A stretch of DNA of 19,620 nt from SM23-32 sp964434535 (GTDB lineage Bacteria > Planctomycetota > Brocadiia > SM23-32), in contig CAYSWA010000043.1 of the NCBI GenBank assembly GCA_964434535.1, positions 1 through 19,620 on the forward strand, read 5' to 3'. The position numbers and the translations under genes were made by a program. This document shows positions 13,357-19,620 of the stretch, piece by piece (position 1 is the first letter of the stretch; the number at the start of each line of letters is the position of its first letter). The notes beneath the pieces were generated by a model. The model had not been told where the DNA came from. It saw only the letters and a list, made by a program, of their open reading frames with translations, and ran no database searches.

Positions 13357-15552
13357 TTACCCCCGTCCCACGTCCTGGCGCGCGAGCACCAGCGATATCA
13401 CCCCGTGGCGGAAGAAGTTCACCTGCACCACGTGCCGCCCGCCCATCGGCATGCTGGCGAGGATCTCGCCCTCGCCGTAGCTGGGGTGGCTGACCCGGAC
13501 GCCCCTGGCCAGGCGGTCCTTGCCCCCGTCGAGCACCTTCAGCGCGACGCGCTTTTTCTTCAGCGTGTAGTCCATCTCGCGGGCGAACTCCTCGGCGCAG
13601 GCCGCCCGGCGGCGGGCGAGGGTGAGCCGCTCGACGCCCTCATCCGGCAGCTCGTCCAGGAACCGCGACGGCAGGGCCGGCTCCTCGCGCCCGCGCGTGG
13701 TGCGGCGGGCGGCGTGGGTGATGAACAGGCGCTGTCGGGCGCGTGTCATGCCGACGTAGAAGAGCCGCCGCTCCTCCTCGACGGCGGCCTGCTCGCTGCC
13801 CTGGGTCTGCTCCTCGACGGCGCGGCGGTGGGGCAGCAGGTCCTCCTCGACGCCGATCAGGAAGACGGCGTCGAACTCCAGCCCCTTGGCCGAGTGGAGC
13901 GTCATGAAGGGGACGGCGCCGGCCTCGGCGTTCCAGCCGTCCACGTCGCTGACCAGCGCCGCCTGCTCCAGGAAGCCGATCAGGCCGCCGCCCTCGGTGC
14001 GCTCGTCGTACTGGCGCGCGTAGCCCAGGAGCAGGTCGAGGATCTCCTCGGTGTCGGCGCGCTCCTCGGCCGGCTCGCGCTCCAGGTAGGCCGTGCGGTC
14101 CAGGATCTTGCGCACCAGCTCGGCCACCGAATCGGTCTGGAGCGCCGCCAGCTCGGTGTAGAGCTTGTAGAAGGCGCCGACGGCCTTCCTGGCGCGGCTG
14201 CCGAGCGAGCCGATCTCGCGGGCGTCGCGGGCGGCCTCCAGCAGGGGCGTGCCCCGCCCGGCGGCGGCCGCCTGGAGGCGCTCGACGGTCCTGGCGCCGA
14301 TCCCCCGCGAGGGGGTGTTGATGATGCGCAGCAGGCTCTCCTCGTCGCGGGGGTTGACCAGTGCCTGGAGGTAGGCGCGGAGGTCCTTGATCGCACGCCG
14401 CTCGAAGAAGCCGACGCTATCGACGGTCTGGTGTGGCAGCGCGGCGCCGGCGAAGGCGTCCTCCAGCGGGAGCGACTGGTTCTTGGTGCGGTAGAAGACG
14501 GCGACGTCGCGTGGACCGAGCCCCTCGTGGAGGAGCTCTTGCACGCGCTCGGCCACCCAGCGCCCCTCGGCGAAGGGCTCGGCGCACTCGGCCACGAGCA
14601 CCTCCGTCCCGTCCTCGCGTTCGGTGAACAGATCCTTGGGCCGGCGCCAGACGTTGTGGCGGATGCAGGCCGAGGCGGCGCGCAGGATGTTCGCCGAGGA
14701 GCGGTAGTTGCGCTCCAGGGTGACCACGCGGGCGCCGGGGAAGTCCTCCTCGAACTCCATCAGGTTCTCCAGCCGCGCCCCGCGCCAGGAGTAGATCATC
14801 TGGTCGGGATCGCCCACGGCGGTGATGTTGCGGTGCCCGCCCTGGAGGGCGCGGGCGATCAGGTGCTGGGGCAGGTTCGTGTCCTGGTATTCGTCGACCA
14901 GCACGTGCAGGTAGGCGTCCTGGTAGTGCTGGAGCACGTCGGGGCATCGGCGCAAGAGCTGCAGCGTCTTCAGCAGCAGGTCGTCGAAGTCGAGCGCGTT
15001 GCACTCGGCGAGCCGCTCTTCGTAGCGCGCGTAGACGGCGGCCCACGCCTGCTCGATCATGCCCACGGCCCGCCGCGCGGCGTCTGCCGGCCCCTCGACG
15101 CGGTCCTTGCTGAGGCCGATGAAGTCCAGGATCGCCGCCGGGCCGAAGCTTGACGGGTCCAGGTCCATCTCCTTGATGATGCGGCGCACCATGCGCAGCG
15201 AGTCGGCGCGGTCGTAGATGGTGAAGGAGGGCTCCCGGTCCAGCCGGCCGATCTCACGGCGCAGCAGGCGGGCGCAGTAGCTGTGGAACGTGCTCACGTA
15301 GACGTCCGCCCCGACCAGCGCCTCGACCCGCCGGCGCATCTCGTCGGCCGCCTTGTTGGTGAAGGTCAGGGCGATCAGGCGGTCGGGGGCGACGCCGTCC
15401 TCGACCAGGTAGGCGATGCGGCGGGTGATCACGCGCGTCTTGCCGCTGCCGGCGCCGGCGACGACCAGCAGCGGACCCTCGCCGTGGGTGACGGCCTCGC
15501 GCTGGGCGTCGGTCAGGTCGCCGACGATCTGCCGCAGGCGGCGTTCGGACAC
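13357..15552 (-). CDS. pcrA: ATP-dependent 3'-5' DNA helicase, PcrA/UvrD type
   Basis: This 731-residue superfamily 1A helicase unwinds DNA in repair and replication-restart processes. All motifs are present in order: DLTDAQREAV with the Q-motif Gln17, Walker A AGAGSGKT (32-39), TFTNKAADEM (Ia), VDEYQDTN (II), GDPDQMIYSWRGA (III), LERNYRSS (IV), MTLHSAKGLEFDAVF (V) and YVGMTRARQRLF (VI). The C-terminal 45 residues, VSHPSYGEGEIL to FFRHGVISLVLA, form the Tudor-like module that binds RNA polymerase in PcrA/UvrD. The GTG at 15552 starts the protein where family members start; the open frame continues upstream to 16911 but without family similarity, across the promoter at 15640-15668 and over genes on the other strand. 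The stop lies 12 bases from the convergent vWA gene. The choice between pcrA and uvrD names is conventional. Confidence 0.95.
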   Translation of the reverse strand: MSERRLRQIVGDLTDAQREAVTHGEGPLLVVAGAGSGKTRVITRRIAYLVEDGVAPDRLIALTFTNKAADEMRRRVEALVGADVYVSTFHSYCARLLRREIGRLDREPSFTIYDRADSLRMVRRIIKEMDLDPSSFGPAAILDFIGLSKDRVEGPADAARRAVGMIEQAWAAVYARYEERLAECNALDFDDLLLKTLQLLRRCPDVLQHYQDAYLHVLVDEYQDTNLPQHLIARALQGGHRNITAVGDPDQMIYSWRGARLENLMEFEEDFPGARVVTLERNYRSSANILRAASACIRHNVWRRPKDLFTEREDGTEVLVAECAEPFAEGRWVAERVQELLHEGLGPRDVAVFYRTKNQSLPLEDAFAGAALPHQTVDSVGFFERRAIKDLRAYLQALVNPRDEESLLRIINTPSRGIGARTVERLQAAAAGRGTPLLEAARDAREIGSLGSRARKAVGAFYKLYTELAALQTDSVAELVRKILDRTAYLEREPAEERADTEEILDLLLGYARQYDERTEGGGLIGFLEQAALVSDVDGWNAEAGAVPFMTLHSAKGLEFDAVFLIGVEEDLLPHRRAVEEQTQGSEQAAVEEERRLFYVGMTRARQRLFITHAARRTTRGREEPALPSRFLDELPDEGVERLTLARRRAACAEEFAREMDYTLKKKRVALKVLDGGKDRLARGVRVSHPSYGEGEILASMPMGGRHVVQVNFFRHGVISLVLARQDVGRG

Positions 15553-15600
15553 GGGTCGACTCGCCGAAGAAGGGCGTAACTCGTTGCCACTAAGCGATTT

Positions 15601-15631
15601 GGGGCGCCTTCGGCCGGCTCCGCCGCGCCCC
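15601..15631 (-). repeat. Inverted repeat in the helicase leader
   Basis: GGGGCGC (15601-15607) pairs with GCGCCCC (15625-15631), a 7-bp stem with a 17-base GC-rich loop, at the 5' end of the predicted pcrA transcript. A role is not evident. Confidence 0.35.
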
Positions 15632-15639
15632 GGCCTCCC

Positions 15640-15668
15640 ATCATAAGCCGCCCGGCTCCCGCTGTCAA
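15640..15668 (-). promoter_or_regulatory. Sigma-70-type promoter for the PcrA/UvrD helicase gene
   Basis: On the minus strand TTGACA (15663-15668), a 17-base spacer and TATGAT (15640-15645). The predicted start near 15633 gives an 80-base leader before the GTG at 15552. It is 20 bases from the oppositely directed promoter at 15688-15716. Confidence 0.8.
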
Positions 15669-15687
15669 ACCTGCCCCGGATGAAGCC

Positions 15688-15716
15688 TTGTGCGGCCGGG
15701 CCCCATGCAGTATCCT
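15688..15716 (+). promoter_or_regulatory. Sigma-70-type promoter for the lipoprotein-M48 pair
   Basis: TTGTGC (15688-15693), a 17-base spacer and TATCCT (15711-15716). The predicted start near 15723 is 22 bases before the ATG at 15745. It is divergent from the helicase promoter. Confidence 0.55.
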
Positions 15717-15744
15717 GATCGCTGCCGACTTCACAGGGGGGCCG

Positions 15745-15924
15745 ATGCGGGCGAGGGCGCTCATCCTGCTGGCGTTGATGGCCTGGTGCGCGGGAGGCTG
15801 CCGCATCAGCCGCCACATCGTGGAGGTCGAGCCCCCGCCCCAGCCGCCGCTCCAGCAACTGGAGCAGCACCTCGACTACGTCGACCCGGACGCCGGGCGG
15901 CCCGACTACGTCTTCGTGGAGTGA
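15745..15924 (+). CDS. Small lipoprotein of 59 residues
   Basis: The start is the ATG at 15745, six bases after AGGGGGG. Residues 1-18 form a hydrophobic signal ending in the lipobox CAGGC, so Cys19 should be lipidated, leaving a 41-residue mature lipoprotein. That part begins RISRHIVEVEPPPQPP and ends GRPDYVFVE; it is acidic, proline-rich and has no recognisable domain. The stop codon lies three bases before the GTG of the M48 metalloprotease gene, so the two are surely co-transcribed and probably translationally coupled. I do not recognise the family; a role as a partner, inhibitor or targeting factor of the protease is an inference from position only. Confidence 0.8.
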   Translation: MRARALILLALMAWCAGGCRISRHIVEVEPPPQPPLQQLEQHLDYVDPDAGRPDYVFVE

Positions 15925-15927
15925 CCG

Positions 15928-17346
15928 GTGCGTGGGATGCGGCGCAGATGCGCGATCGCGGCCGTCGGCCTGATCGTCTGCCTGGCCGGCTTCGGCTGCC
16001 GCACCAACCCGGTGACCGGCATGCCGGAGCTCGCCCTGATCGGCGAGCAGCAGGAGATCACCATCGGCCATCGCACCCACCCCAACGTCGTCTTCATGTA
16101 CGACGGCGAGTACCACGACCCCGAGCTGAACCGCTACCTCGGCACGATCGTGATGCGCCTGCACCAGTGCTCGCATCGGCCCGAGATGCCGATGGAGTTC
16201 ACGATGCTCAACAGCTCGGTGGTGAACGCCTTCGCCACGCCCGCGCACGTCTACGCCACGCGCGGCTTCCTGGCGCGGCTGGAGAACGAGGGGCAGTTCG
16301 CCGCCGTCATGGGACACGAGATCTCCCACGTCGCCGCCGGGCACAGCGCCAGGCAGCTCACGCAGAGCCTGGTGGCAGGGATCGCGCTCGGCGTGGCCGA
16401 CTACGCGGCCGGCGAGACGCTGCTGGGCCGGCTCGCCGTCGGCGCGGGGCAGCTGAGCGTCACGCTCCTGGGCCTCTCCTACAGCCGCGAGCAGGAGCGC
16501 CAGGCCGACCGCGTCGGCACATACTACGCCGCGCTCGCCGGCTGGGACCCGCAGCAGGCGATCGCCATGCAGCGGCTGCTCGCCTCGCTCAGCGAACGCA
16601 AGCCCGGCGTGCTGGACCAGTACCTCTCCACCCACCCGCAGACCGAGGACCGGGTGGGCGAGATCGAGACCGTCATCCAGGAGAAGGAACTCAGCCAGAA
16701 GGTCCAGGGCGACGGGCGCTACGCCGAGCGATGGGACCGCCGGCTGGCGCGGCTGCGCGCGGTGGACGAGGCGTTCGAGCACCACGACCGGGGCAAGAAG
16801 CTTCTCGATCAGGGCGACGCCGCCGGGGCGCTGGCGGCGGCCGATGAGGCGATCGACGCCCGGCCCGAGCAGGCGCCCTTCCACCGCCTGCGCGGCGAGG
16901 CGCTCGCCCACCTAAAGAGCTGGCCCCAGGCCCGCGAGGCCTTCGAGGCGGCCCTGGAGCGGGACCCCCGCTACGTGCCGGCCACGGTCGGGCTCGGCCT
17001 GGTGCTCATCGAGCAGGGCCGCTACGAGGAGGCGGAGCAGCGATTCCTGGCCGCCGTCCACGGCTTCCCCGGCGGGGCGAAGGGCTACTACGGCCTCGGC
17101 GCGGCCCGCTACGGGATGGAGCGCTACCGGGAGGCGATCCCGCCGCTCCAGAACGCCGTCCGGGGCATGCCGCACAACCCGACGGCGCACTACATGCTGG
17201 CGGTCTGCTACGACGAGACGGGGCAGTACGGCGCCGCCTACGATTCCTACCGGCGCGCGCTCGCGGCCGGGCTGAGCGGCCCGGAGGCCGATCACGCGCG
17301 CCGCCGCGCCGCCGTCCTCGCACCCGCCGCGGCCGCCCTGCGGTAG
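15928..17346 (+). CDS. M48-family metalloprotease lipoprotein with C-terminal TPR repeats (BepA-like)
   Basis: The 472-residue protein has a signal ending CLAGFGC, giving a lipidated Cys, then the NPVTGMPELALIGEQQEITIG stretch typical of exported M48 proteases. The zinc site is HEISH (His130, Glu131, His134) with Glu190 in SREQERQADRVG as third ligand. The loop YLSTHPQTEDRVGEIE near 231-246 is the conserved STHP element seen in BepA/YfgC. From about residue 285 to 460 there are about four to five tetratricopeptide-like helix pairs, for example AREAFEAALERDPRYVPATV and AIPPLQNAV. BepA in E. coli assists or degrades outer-membrane proteins such as LptD; this protein may do likewise at the cell envelope. 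GTG at 15928 has GGAG six bases upstream; an ATG at 15937 is an alternative. It is coupled to the preceding small lipoprotein gene. Confidence 0.92.
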   Translation: MRGMRRRCAIAAVGLIVCLAGFGCRTNPVTGMPELALIGEQQEITIGHRTHPNVVFMYDGEYHDPELNRYLGTIVMRLHQCSHRPEMPMEFTMLNSSVVNAFATPAHVYATRGFLARLENEGQFAAVMGHEISHVAAGHSARQLTQSLVAGIALGVADYAAGETLLGRLAVGAGQLSVTLLGLSYSREQERQADRVGTYYAALAGWDPQQAIAMQRLLASLSERKPGVLDQYLSTHPQTEDRVGEIETVIQEKELSQKVQGDGRYAERWDRRLARLRAVDEAFEHHDRGKKLLDQGDAAGALAAADEAIDARPEQAPFHRLRGEALAHLKSWPQAREAFEAALERDPRYVPATVGLGLVLIEQGRYEEAEQRFLAAVHGFPGGAKGYYGLGAARYGMERYREAIPPLQNAVRGMPHNPTAHYMLAVCYDETGQYGAAYDSYRRALAAGLSGPEADHARRRAAVLAPAAAALR

Positions 17347-17436
17347 CGGGACCCCCCCTGGAGAAGCGCTGGCGTCAGTGGCCCCGACTGGCGCACCGCA
17401 AAGGACCGGAGCCGAAACCCGGGACCGTATCCCGAA

Positions 17437-17484
17437 GGGGCCGCAGGCCCCGCGGGGGACTGTCCCGGACTTTCGGCGGACAGT
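17437..17484. repeat. Two inverted repeats in the 224-base intergenic region
   Basis: GGGGCC-GCA-GGCCCC (17437-17451) is a compact hairpin. ACTGTCC (17459-17465) and GGACAGT (17478-17484) form a 7-bp stem around CGGACTTTCGGC. Both lie between the convergent M48 and leuA genes. Neither is followed by a T run on either strand, so terminator function is uncertain. The rest of 17347-17570 holds no gene that I can support. Confidence 0.55.
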
Positions 17485-17519
17485 GGGGCAACAGATGCCA
17501 CCCGCCGCCCAGAGCGGCC

Positions 17520-17550
17520 GTTCTCCGTGAACTCCGTGCCTCCGTGTTTA
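17520..17550. repeat. CACGGAG-type dispersed intergenic repeat, copy 3 (reverse orientation)
   Basis: On the minus strand this reads TAAACACGGAGGCACGGAG followed by TTCACGGAGAAC, three CACGGAG units in 31 bases. It is the best-preserved of the three copies in the window (others at 10199-10232 and 11697-11725). Confidence 0.7.
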
Positions 17551-17570
17551 GCCTGGCACGAAGATGCCGC

Positions 17571-19268
17571 TCACCCGCCGGCGCGGGCCCTGCGGTTCAG
17601 GCCCGAGACGATGGCGCGCACGGCCGCCTGGTCGATGTTGGTGTCCATGCCGGCCCCGTAGAGGACCGAGCCGTCCTCGAACTGGAGCGGCACGTAGGCC
17701 ACCGCGCGGGCGTCTTCGCCCTTGCCGACGGCCTGCTCGTCGTAGTCCTCGATGCTGAAGCGCGGCAGCCCGAGCTTGCCCAGGCCGTGCACGAATGCCG
17801 AGACCGGCCCGTTGCCGTCGGCCGTGACGGACTTCTCCTCGCCGCCGACGCGGACCTTGACCTCACCGTGGATGCGGGTCGGATCGTCCTCGTCGGGCCG
17901 GGGCCAGTAGCCGACCAGCTCGTACGGCCCGTCCGGGCGGAGGAACTCCCGCTCGAAGACGCGGTAGACCTCCTCGCTGGAGATCTCGCGCCCCTGGCGG
18001 TCGGCGTAGCGCTGGACGGCGGCGCCGAGCTCGCCATGCATCGCCCTGGGCAGGTGCAGGCCGTAGTCCTGCTCCAGCGCCCAGGCGGCGCCGCCCTTGC
18101 CCGACTGCGTGTTGATGCGGATCAGCCGCTTGTAGGTGCGCCCCAGGTCGGCCGGGTCGACGTGCAGGTAGGGCACCTTCCACCCGACGCCGAACCGCTC
18201 GGCGGCCTGGTCGAGCTGGCGCATGCCCTTGCGGATCGCGTCCTGGTGCGTGCCGGAGAACGCGCTGAAGACGTATTCCCCCGCGTAGGGCTGGCGCGGG
18301 TAGACGGGGATGCCGGTGAGGCGCTCGACGGCGGCCACGATCGCGGGCAAGTTCGAGAAGTCGAGCCCGGTCTCGACGCCCCGCGAGGCGAGGTTGTTGG
18401 CGAGCGTGACGATGTCGACGTTGCCGGTCCGCTCCCCGTGGCCGAAGAGCGTGCCCTCGACGCGGTCCGCCCCCGCCGTCAGCGCCAGCTCGGAGGCGGC
18501 GACGGCCATGCCCTGATCGTTGTGGGAGTGGACCGAGATGCTCACCCTCTCGCGCGCGGGGAAGCGGCGGCAGAACCACTCGATCATGTCGGCGTAGTGG
18601 TTCGGCGGGCGCCGCTCGACGGTCGCCGGCAGGTTCAGGATCATCGGCTCCTCGGCCGTCGCCCGGCCCCAGGCATCGTAGACGGCGGTGCAGCCCTCGA
18701 GGACGAACTCCAGGTCGCTGTCGGTGAACTCCTCGGGGGAGAACTCGAAGCGCACGTCGCTCTCGGGCATCTCGTCCTCGGCGAACCGGCGCACCTGCCG
18801 CACCGAGGCGGTGGCCATCTCGAGCCACTCCTCGCGGCCCTTGTGGAGCACCTGCTCGGTGTGGAGCGGCGAGGTGGCCAGGTAGAGGTGCACGATCCCG
18901 CGCGGGATGCCTCGCAGCGACTCCATCGTGCGCTCGATCCGGTCGGCCCGGCAGACCGAGAGGACCATGATGTAGACGTCGTCCGGCACGTGGCCGCCCT
19001 CGATGAGGCGGCGCACGAAGTCGAAGTCGTCCTGGCTCGCCGAGGGGAACGATACCTCGATGTGCTTGAAGCCGATCCGGCAAAGCAGCGCGAAGTACTC
19101 GAGCTTCTGCGCCGGGCTCATCGGGTCGGGCAGCGCCTGGTTGCCGTCGCGCAGGTCCACCGAGCACCACGTGGGCGCGGTGGTGACGGTGCGGGACGGC
19201 CACTGGCGGTCGGGGATCTCTATCGGCTCGGGCGGCGCATACTTGGGCACGGCTCTGGTCGGTGTCAT
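17571..19268 (-). CDS. leuA: 2-isopropylmalate synthase
   Basis: This 565-residue enzyme condenses acetyl-CoA with 2-oxoisovalerate, the committed step of leucine synthesis. The HMGL-like TIM barrel carries the metal- and substrate-site motifs SVDLRDGNQAL (Arg40, Asp41, Gln44), HSHNDQG (His247, His249) and GHGERTGNVDI. The C-terminal part, from about residue 430, is the LeuA allosteric domain that binds leucine, with ADGNGPVSAFVHGL. Length and the opening (IEIPDRQWPSRTVTTAPTWCSVDLRDGNQ) place it in the longer type-2 group found in actinobacteria and fungi, unlike E. coli LeuA. The ATG at 19268 is chosen over upstream in-frame options because it follows AGGACAGG, and the terminator at 19343-19375 lies in the leader. 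No other leu gene is in view. Expression should be controlled by the upstream attenuator. Confidence 0.96.
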   Translation of the reverse strand: MTPTRAVPKYAPPEPIEIPDRQWPSRTVTTAPTWCSVDLRDGNQALPDPMSPAQKLEYFALLCRIGFKHIEVSFPSASQDDFDFVRRLIEGGHVPDDVYIMVLSVCRADRIERTMESLRGIPRGIVHLYLATSPLHTEQVLHKGREEWLEMATASVRQVRRFAEDEMPESDVRFEFSPEEFTDSDLEFVLEGCTAVYDAWGRATAEEPMILNLPATVERRPPNHYADMIEWFCRRFPARERVSISVHSHNDQGMAVAASELALTAGADRVEGTLFGHGERTGNVDIVTLANNLASRGVETGLDFSNLPAIVAAVERLTGIPVYPRQPYAGEYVFSAFSGTHQDAIRKGMRQLDQAAERFGVGWKVPYLHVDPADLGRTYKRLIRINTQSGKGGAAWALEQDYGLHLPRAMHGELGAAVQRYADRQGREISSEEVYRVFEREFLRPDGPYELVGYWPRPDEDDPTRIHGEVKVRVGGEEKSVTADGNGPVSAFVHGLGKLGLPRFSIEDYDEQAVGKGEDARAVAYVPLQFEDGSVLYGAGMDTNIDQAAVRAIVSGLNRRARAGG

Positions 19269-19342
19269 CGTCCTGTCCTTGTCGGTTCGATGGTGGCGGC
19301 GGTTCTTCGTGCTCGGTTCGGGGCCGGGGCCGGCGGGCAATG

Positions 19343-19375
19343 AAAAAGGCCCGCCCGGTCGCCCGGTGCGGGCCT
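19343..19375 (-). terminator. Rho-independent terminator in the leuA leader (attenuator)
   Basis: On the minus strand AGGCCCGC (19368-19375) pairs with GCGGGCCT (19347-19354). Inside, CCGG (19363-19366) pairs with CCGG (19355-19358) around a four-base loop, with one bulged base. TTTTTC follows at once. The hairpin begins 25 bases after the stop codon of the leader peptide and ends 75 bases before the leuA ATG, the position of an attenuator. Confidence 0.85.
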
Positions 19376-19463
19376 GCGAAACTGCGAATCAGCGCCGCAC
19401 TCAGCCGGACGACCCCCGTCCCCGGCCCCGTAGTAGGGCCAGGACCAGTAGCCGTAGGCTGAG
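19366..19463 (-). promoter_or_regulatory. Alternative RNA stems of the leuA attenuator
   Basis: Three competing pairings can be read in the transcript. CUCAGCC (19457-19463, leader codons 6-8) pairs with GGCUGAG (19400-19406, across the stop codon), a 7-bp pause-type stem that encloses a smaller GGCCC/GGGCC hairpin. GUGCGG (19395-19400, just after the stop) pairs with CCGCAC (19366-19371), which overlaps the 5' arm of the terminator: a candidate antiterminator. GGGCC, directly after the leucine codons, could also pair with GGCCC of the same arm. A ribosome stalled on leucine codons would leave GUGCGG free; one reaching the stop would cover it. The pairings are seen; the switching is inferred from known attenuators. 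Confidence 0.65.
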
Positions 19464-19478
19464 GGCGCGCTGCGTCAT
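19401..19478 (-). CDS. leuL: Leucine-rich leader peptide of leuA
   Basis: The reading frame has 25 codons, ATG to TGA, starting MTQRALSLRLLVLALLRG and ending in a Gly/Arg/Ser-rich tail. Leucine occupies positions 6, 8, 10, 11, 13, 15 and 16, seven of eleven consecutive residues. Four of the seven codons are CTA, which is scarce in the surrounding GC-rich genes, two are CTG and one is CTC. The purine-rich AGAGAGACGAG just upstream is a modest ribosome-binding site. It lies between a good promoter and a rho-independent terminator in front of leuA. The peptide itself probably has no function after synthesis; its translation speed would report charged leucyl-tRNA. This matches known leu leader peptides in role, not in sequence. 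The gene name is by analogy. Confidence 0.82.
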   Translation of the reverse strand: MTQRALSLRLLVLALLRGRGRGSSG

Positions 19479-19523
19479 GCTCGTCTCTCTGGTGCGCTGG
19501 GCGAAACCGCCCGCCAGACCCCG

Positions 19524-19552
19524 AGTATAGACGTTCCCCGCGCCCGCGTCAA
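19524..19552 (-). promoter_or_regulatory. Sigma-70-type promoter of the leuA leader transcript
   Basis: On the minus strand TTGACG (19547-19552), exactly 17 bases, then TATACT (19524-19529). Transcription would start near 19517, about 39 bases before the leader peptide and 250 bases before leuA. The remaining 19553-19620 shows no gene I can support. Confidence 0.8.
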
Positions 19553-19620
19553 GCCCCAAACGCGGCAAGGCATTTGCGCTGTGGGGGTAGTCGGGGCCGA
19601 AGGGGGCGCCGATGCGCCCG

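Noticed and set aside
13405..15153. Open frame of 582 codons on the plus strand opposite the helicase
   Set aside because: No domain is visible and every part lies opposite conserved helicase motifs.
15553..16911. Upstream extension of the helicase open frame
   Set aside because: It crosses the helicase promoter and lies opposite the lipoprotein and M48 genes; the protein similarity begins at the GTG at 15552.
17347..17570. tRNA or small RNA gene in the longest plain gap
   Set aside because: The inverted repeats do not build a cloverleaf, and no promoter or T-tract terminator was seen.
17544..19343. Open frame of 599 codons on the plus strand opposite leuA
   Set aside because: Composition is repetitive antisense-like (Val, Leu, Gly, Arg, Asp) with no recognisable motif, and leuA on the other strand is certain.
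19553..19620. End of another gene upstream of the leuA promoter
   Set aside because: Open frames exist on both strands but are too short at the window edge to support any call.

Overview
The window is a very GC-rich bacterial chromosome segment, almost entirely coding, with 15 long or partial protein genes, one 59-residue lipoprotein gene and one 25-residue leader-peptide gene. Nothing fixes the taxonomy outright. Several traits suggest a planctomycete or another PVC-type environmental bacterium: the sulfatase, the cmk-plsC-rpsA gene order, a GRDQGT motif in cytidylate kinase, a C-terminal repeat-protein ending on the M28 peptidase, an MtaA-like methyltransferase, and short dispersed CACGGAG-type intergenic repeats. 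No insertion sequence, prophage, CRISPR array, tRNA or rRNA was seen.

Layout. 1-604 (minus): the start of a sulfatase (cut by the window edge), preceded by a small conserved protein gene. 819-6869 (plus): housekeeping genes for a LOG-family nucleotide hydrolase, cytidylate kinase, a 1-acyl-glycerol-phosphate acyltransferase, ribosomal protein S1 with a long acidic tail, a group-2 sigma-70 factor and adenine phosphoribosyltransferase. These are followed one base later by an M28 peptidase lipoprotein with a 420-residue extra region (6871-9060). 9134-10123 (minus): a zinc methyltransferase of the uroporphyrinogen-decarboxylase superfamily. 10424-11680 (plus): argininosuccinate synthase. 11805-13344 (plus): a two-gene remnant of a Bat (aerotolerance-type) operon. 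13357-15552 (minus): a PcrA/UvrD helicase. 15745-17346 (plus): a tiny lipoprotein coupled to an M48 metalloprotease-TPR lipoprotein. 17571-19268 (minus): 2-isopropylmalate synthase.

The most striking element is upstream of leuA (19343-19552, minus). It looks like a complete transcription-attenuation device: a near-consensus promoter, a short leader gene with seven leucine codons in eleven (four of them CTA, rare in this GC-rich DNA), overlapping alternative RNA stems, and a rho-independent terminator before leuA. It would couple leuA transcription to leucyl-tRNA supply.

Eight promoters resembling the sigma-70 consensus with 16-18 bp spacers can be read by eye, and they place the starts of most transcription units. 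Intergenic DNA also carries three degenerate copies of a CACGGAG repeat, a stack of hexamer and heptamer tandem repeats in front of argG, and several inverted repeats.
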